Shown here: piece by piece, positions 8,159 to 10,498 of the stretch
Position numbering within the stretch: position 1 is the first letter of the stretch
Layout of the letters: each line of letters begins with the position of its first letter
From: Pseudomonadota bacterium
GTDB taxonomy: Bacteria > Pseudomonadota > Gammaproteobacteria > UBA5335
Length of the DNA: 10,498 nucleotides
Assembly: GCA_002862965.1 (NCBI GenBank)
Contig: PKCW01000308.1
Location: 1 to 10,498, forward strand
Reading direction: 5' to 3'
The notes under the pieces: model-generated
The model's database searches: none
Told to the model about the DNA's origin: nothing
What the model saw: only the letters and a program-made list of their open reading frames with translations
Made by a program: the position numbers and the translations under genes

Positions 8159-10498
8159 ACCCATCCCGCCCGTTCATCGTTCGGCCCGTCGCGACCTCGC
8201 TCATCATGGCCGCCCTGCTGATCGCGGGGCTGCTGGGCTATCGGTTTTTGCCGCTGGCCGCGCTGCCGCAGGTGGAATACCCGACCATCCAGGTCGTGAC
8301 CCTTTACCCCGGGGCGAGCCCCGAAGTCATGGTGTCGTCGGTGACGGCGCCGCTGGAGCGCCAGCTCGGGCAGATGGCGGGCCTCAACCAGATGACCTCC
8401 ACCAGTTCCGGCGGGGCCTCGGTCATCACCCTGCAGTTCTCGCTCGACCTCACGCTCGACATCGCCGAGCAGCAGGTCCAGGCGGCGATCAATGCGGCCA
8501 ACACCTTCCTGCCGTTCGATCTGCCGAATCCGCCGGTTTACAACAAGATCAATCCGGCCGATGCGCCGATCATGACCCTCGCGCTGACGTCCAGGAATCT
8601 TCCCCTGCCCGAGGTCGAGGACCTCGCGGATACGCGTCTCGCCCAGAAGCTCGCACAGGTCAGCGGCGTGGGCCTCGTCAGCCTCGGTGGCGGGCAGCGG
8701 CCTGCCATCCGCATCCAGGCGGATCCGCGGGCGCTGACGGCCTACAACCTCAGTCTCGAGGATCTTCGCACCGCGGTCGGGGCGAACAACGTCAATCAGG
8801 CCAAGGGCAGCTTCGATGGCCCGGATCGGGCCTATACCATCGACGCCAACGACCAGTTGCTCACCGCCGAGCAGTTCGCGCAGATGGTGGTGGCCTACCG
8901 CAACGGCGCCCCGGTGCGCCTGCACCAGCTCGCGCGGGTGATCCGCGACGTCGAGAACACCCGTCAGGCGGCCTGGTTCGGCAAGGAGCCCGCGGTATTG
9001 GTGAATATCCAGCGCCAGCCGGGCGCCAACGTGATCGAGGTGGTGGACCGCATCAAGGAGTTGCTGCCGCGCCTGCAGGAATCCTTGCCGGCCGCAGTGA
9101 ACCTGACGGTGGTGTCCGACCGCACCACCACGATCCGCGCCTCCGTGCACGACGTGCAATTCGAACTGATGCTGGCGGTCGCGCTGGTGGTGATGGTCAT
9201 CTTCCTGTTTCTGCGCAACCTCACCGCCACCATCATCCCCAGTGTGGCGGTGCCCCTGTCGCTGATCGGCACCTTTGCCTTCATGTACCTGGCGGGCTTC
9301 AGCGTCAACAACCTGACGTTGATGGCCCTCACCATCGCCGCGGGTTTCGTGGTCGACGATGCCATCGTGGTGATCGAGAACATCAGTCGCTACCTCGAGG
9401 CCGGCGAGTCGCCGCTCGAAGCGGCGCTCAAGGGTTCGCGCCAGATCGGTTTCACCATCATCTCGCTGACGGTCTCCCTGGTCGCGGTGCTGATCCCGCT
9501 GTTGTTCATGGGCGACGTCATCGGACGCCTGTTTCGCGAGTTTGCCCTCACCCTGGCCGTCTCGATCCTCATCTCGGCCGTGGTTTCCCTGACCCTCACG
9601 CCCATGATGTGCGCGCGGCTGTTGCAGCGCGCGCCTGCGGGGCGGCATTCCGAACTCGCGCAGGGCCGCTTTCTGGACGACGTCATCGCGCGCTACGGAC
9701 GCGTGCTGACCCGCGTTCTGGATCGGCCCCGGCCGATGCAGGCCATCGCCCTCATCACCCTGCTGCTGACGCTGGCGCTGTATGTCCTGATCCCCAAGGG
9801 TTTCCTGCCGCCCCAGGACACGGGCCTCATCCAGGGCATTTCGGAAGCGCCCCAATCGGTGTCCTTCCAGGCCATGGCGGAGCGCCAGCAGAGACTGGTC
9901 GCGGCCCTGCTCGACGATCCCGCCGTTGCGGGCATCACTTCCTTCATCGGGGTCGACAGCGCCAATCCCACGCTCAACAGCGGACGGGTGATGATCCAGC
10001 TCAAACCGCATGCCGAGCGCGATGCCGACGCGCACGAGATCATGCGGACCCTGCAGACGCGCGTGAGGGACCTGCCGGGGATCTCGGTCTATCTGCAGCC
10101 CCTGCAGGATCTCAGCATCGGCAACCTCGTCTCGCGCACCCAGTACCAGTTGACGCTGCAGGATCCGGATGCGGCCGAGCTGGCCGATTGGGTGACGCCG
10201 ATCACCAGCCGCCTGCAAGCCCTGCCGGCGCTGCGTGACGTCAACAACAACCTGCAGACCGGTGGCCTGCAGGCCTATCTCGCCATCGACCGCAACGCGG
10301 CGGCGCGCTACGGCATCACGGCGGCCGCCATCGACAACGCGCTCTACAACGCCTTCGAGCGGCGCATCGCACTCACGCGCGCGCACTTCCTCCCGAGGGC
10401 GCAGCGGCCGAAGCGCATCGGCCTCTCACGCCGCGAGCTCGAGGAGGATGAGCAGGTTCGCACGCACGCGCGCACGCGCGCACGCGCGGACGCGCGCG
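8155..10498 (+). CDS. mdtB: RND multidrug efflux pump inner-membrane transporter, MdtB-like (partial)
   Basis: This is a proton-driven HAE1-type RND transporter of the inner membrane that works with the upstream adaptor; the family length is about 1,040 residues. Visible parts: the N-terminal [12 protein letters not shown] and TM1 (about residues 12-30); the first porter domain with [22 protein letters not shown]2 near 338-353; TM4 with the proton-relay pair Asp401-Asp402 in [37 protein letters not shown] and [11 protein letters not shown]; then the second porter domain from [11 protein letters not shown]. Wording around TM4 matches E. coli MdtB closely. The start overlaps the adaptor stop (ATGA). 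Homology is clear up to ALYNAF (ending 10356, residue 734), where the family continues GQR.xSTIYTQ; here the open frame goes on with unrelated Arg-rich sequence to the window end. Whether this is MdtB of an MdtABC set or a single pump cannot be told, because a second pump gene would lie outside. Confidence 0.94.
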   Translation, partial: MNPSRPFIVRPVATSLIMAALLIAGLLGYRFLPLAALPQVEYPTIQVVTLYPGASPEVMVSSVTAPLERQLGQMAGLNQMTSTSSGGASVITLQFSLDLTLDIAEQQVQAAINAANTFLPFDLPNPPVYNKINPADAPIMTLALTSRNLPLPEVEDLADTRLAQKLAQVSGVGLVSLGGGQRPAIRIQADPRALTAYNLSLEDLRTAVGANNVNQAKGSFDGPDRAYTIDANDQLLTAEQFAQMVVAYRNGAPVRLHQLARVIRDVENTRQAAWFGKEPAVLVNIQRQPGANVIEVVDRIKELLPRLQESLPAAVNLTVVSDRTTTIRASVHDVQFELMLAVALVVMVIFLFLRNLTATIIPSVAVPLSLIGTFAFMYLAGFSVNNLTLMALTIAAGFVVDDAIVVIENISRYLEAGESPLEAALKGSRQIGFTIISLTVSLVAVLIPLLFMGDVIGRLFREFALTLAVSILISAVVSLTLTPMMCARLLQRAPAGRHSELAQGRFLDDVIARYGRVLTRVLDRPRPMQAIALITLLLTLALYVLIPKGFLPPQDTGLIQGISEAPQSVSFQAMAERQQRLVAALLDDPAVAGITSFIGVDSANPTLNSGRVMIQLKPHAERDADAHEIMRTLQTRVRDLPGISVYLQPLQDLSIGNLVSRTQYQLTLQDPDAAELADWVTPITSRLQALPALRDVNNNLQTGGLQAYLAIDRNAAARYGITAAAIDNALYNAFERRIALTRAHFLPRAQRPKRIGLSRRELEEDEQVRTHARTRARADAR
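10357..10498. other. Segment with no RND homology, ending in low-complexity CG/CA repeat
   Basis: After ALYNAF the expected pump sequence is missing in all three forward frames, although the mdtB frame stays open. The last part (10460-10488) is a strictly alternating purine-pyrimidine run of GC and AC dinucleotides, interrupted by GGA and then resuming as CG repeats to the end. Codons such as AGG and TCA, uncommon upstream, appear here. A mis-joined or error-rich contig end, or a true recombination junction, are the main readings. Confidence 0.6.

Noticed and set aside
6710..8164. A 484-codon minus-strand open frame over the RND adaptor
   Set aside because: Antisense to the well-supported MdtA-like gene and of shadow-type composition.
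7978..10386. An 802-codon minus-strand open frame opposite the efflux pump genes
   Set aside because: Same cause: a low-complexity His/Asp/Gln/Gly-rich shadow of mdtA/mdtB with no start context and no family resemblance.

Overview
The window is GC-rich chromosomal DNA from a proteobacterium. A high-GC gammaproteobacterium is most likely, because the MetH, MlaA and MdtA/MdtB-like proteins all read like gammaproteobacterial versions; a betaproteobacterium cannot be excluded. The genus cannot be named from the sequence alone. Coding density is high: eight protein genes, two of them cut by the window edges, no RNA genes, no mobile elements and no CRISPR. No gap reaches 300 bases; the longest are about 239 (6191-6429) and 220 (6736-6955) bases.

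Layout. Positions 1-1665 hold a tightly packed leftward operon: mlaA (outer-membrane phospholipid-removal protein), then a MocA-like molybdopterin cytidylyltransferase in the same reading frame 9 bases later, then an XdhC-family chaperone overlapping it by 8 bases and leaving the window. MocA plus XdhC points to a molybdenum hydroxylase (xanthine/CO dehydrogenase family) further left. A divergent intergenic region (1666-1883) separates this operon from a small rightward SCP2 sterol-carrier-domain gene (1884-2273). That gene has a very strong ribosome binding site and ends in a classical intrinsic terminator. Next come metH (2408-6190, full-length cobalamin-dependent methionine synthase), a hairpin-rich 239-base gap, a small exported two-EF-hand protein (6430-6735), and a rightward RND efflux pair: an MdtA-like adaptor (6956-8158) and an MdtB-like pump (from 8155, ATGA overlap) that runs off the right edge.

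How the genes relate. The units look largely independent: lipid homeostasis (MlaA, SCP2 protein), molybdenum-cofactor maturation (MocA, XdhC), methionine/C1 metabolism (MetH), periplasmic calcium binding (EF-hand protein) and efflux (RND).

I do not see a clear undescribed system. The points most worth a second look are the right-hand end, where the MdtB-like protein stops resembling its family at about 10357 and the sequence becomes low-complexity alternating CG/CA; the structured gap before the EF-hand gene; the atypical lipobox of MlaA; and the unusual N-terminal motif of the XdhC-like protein.
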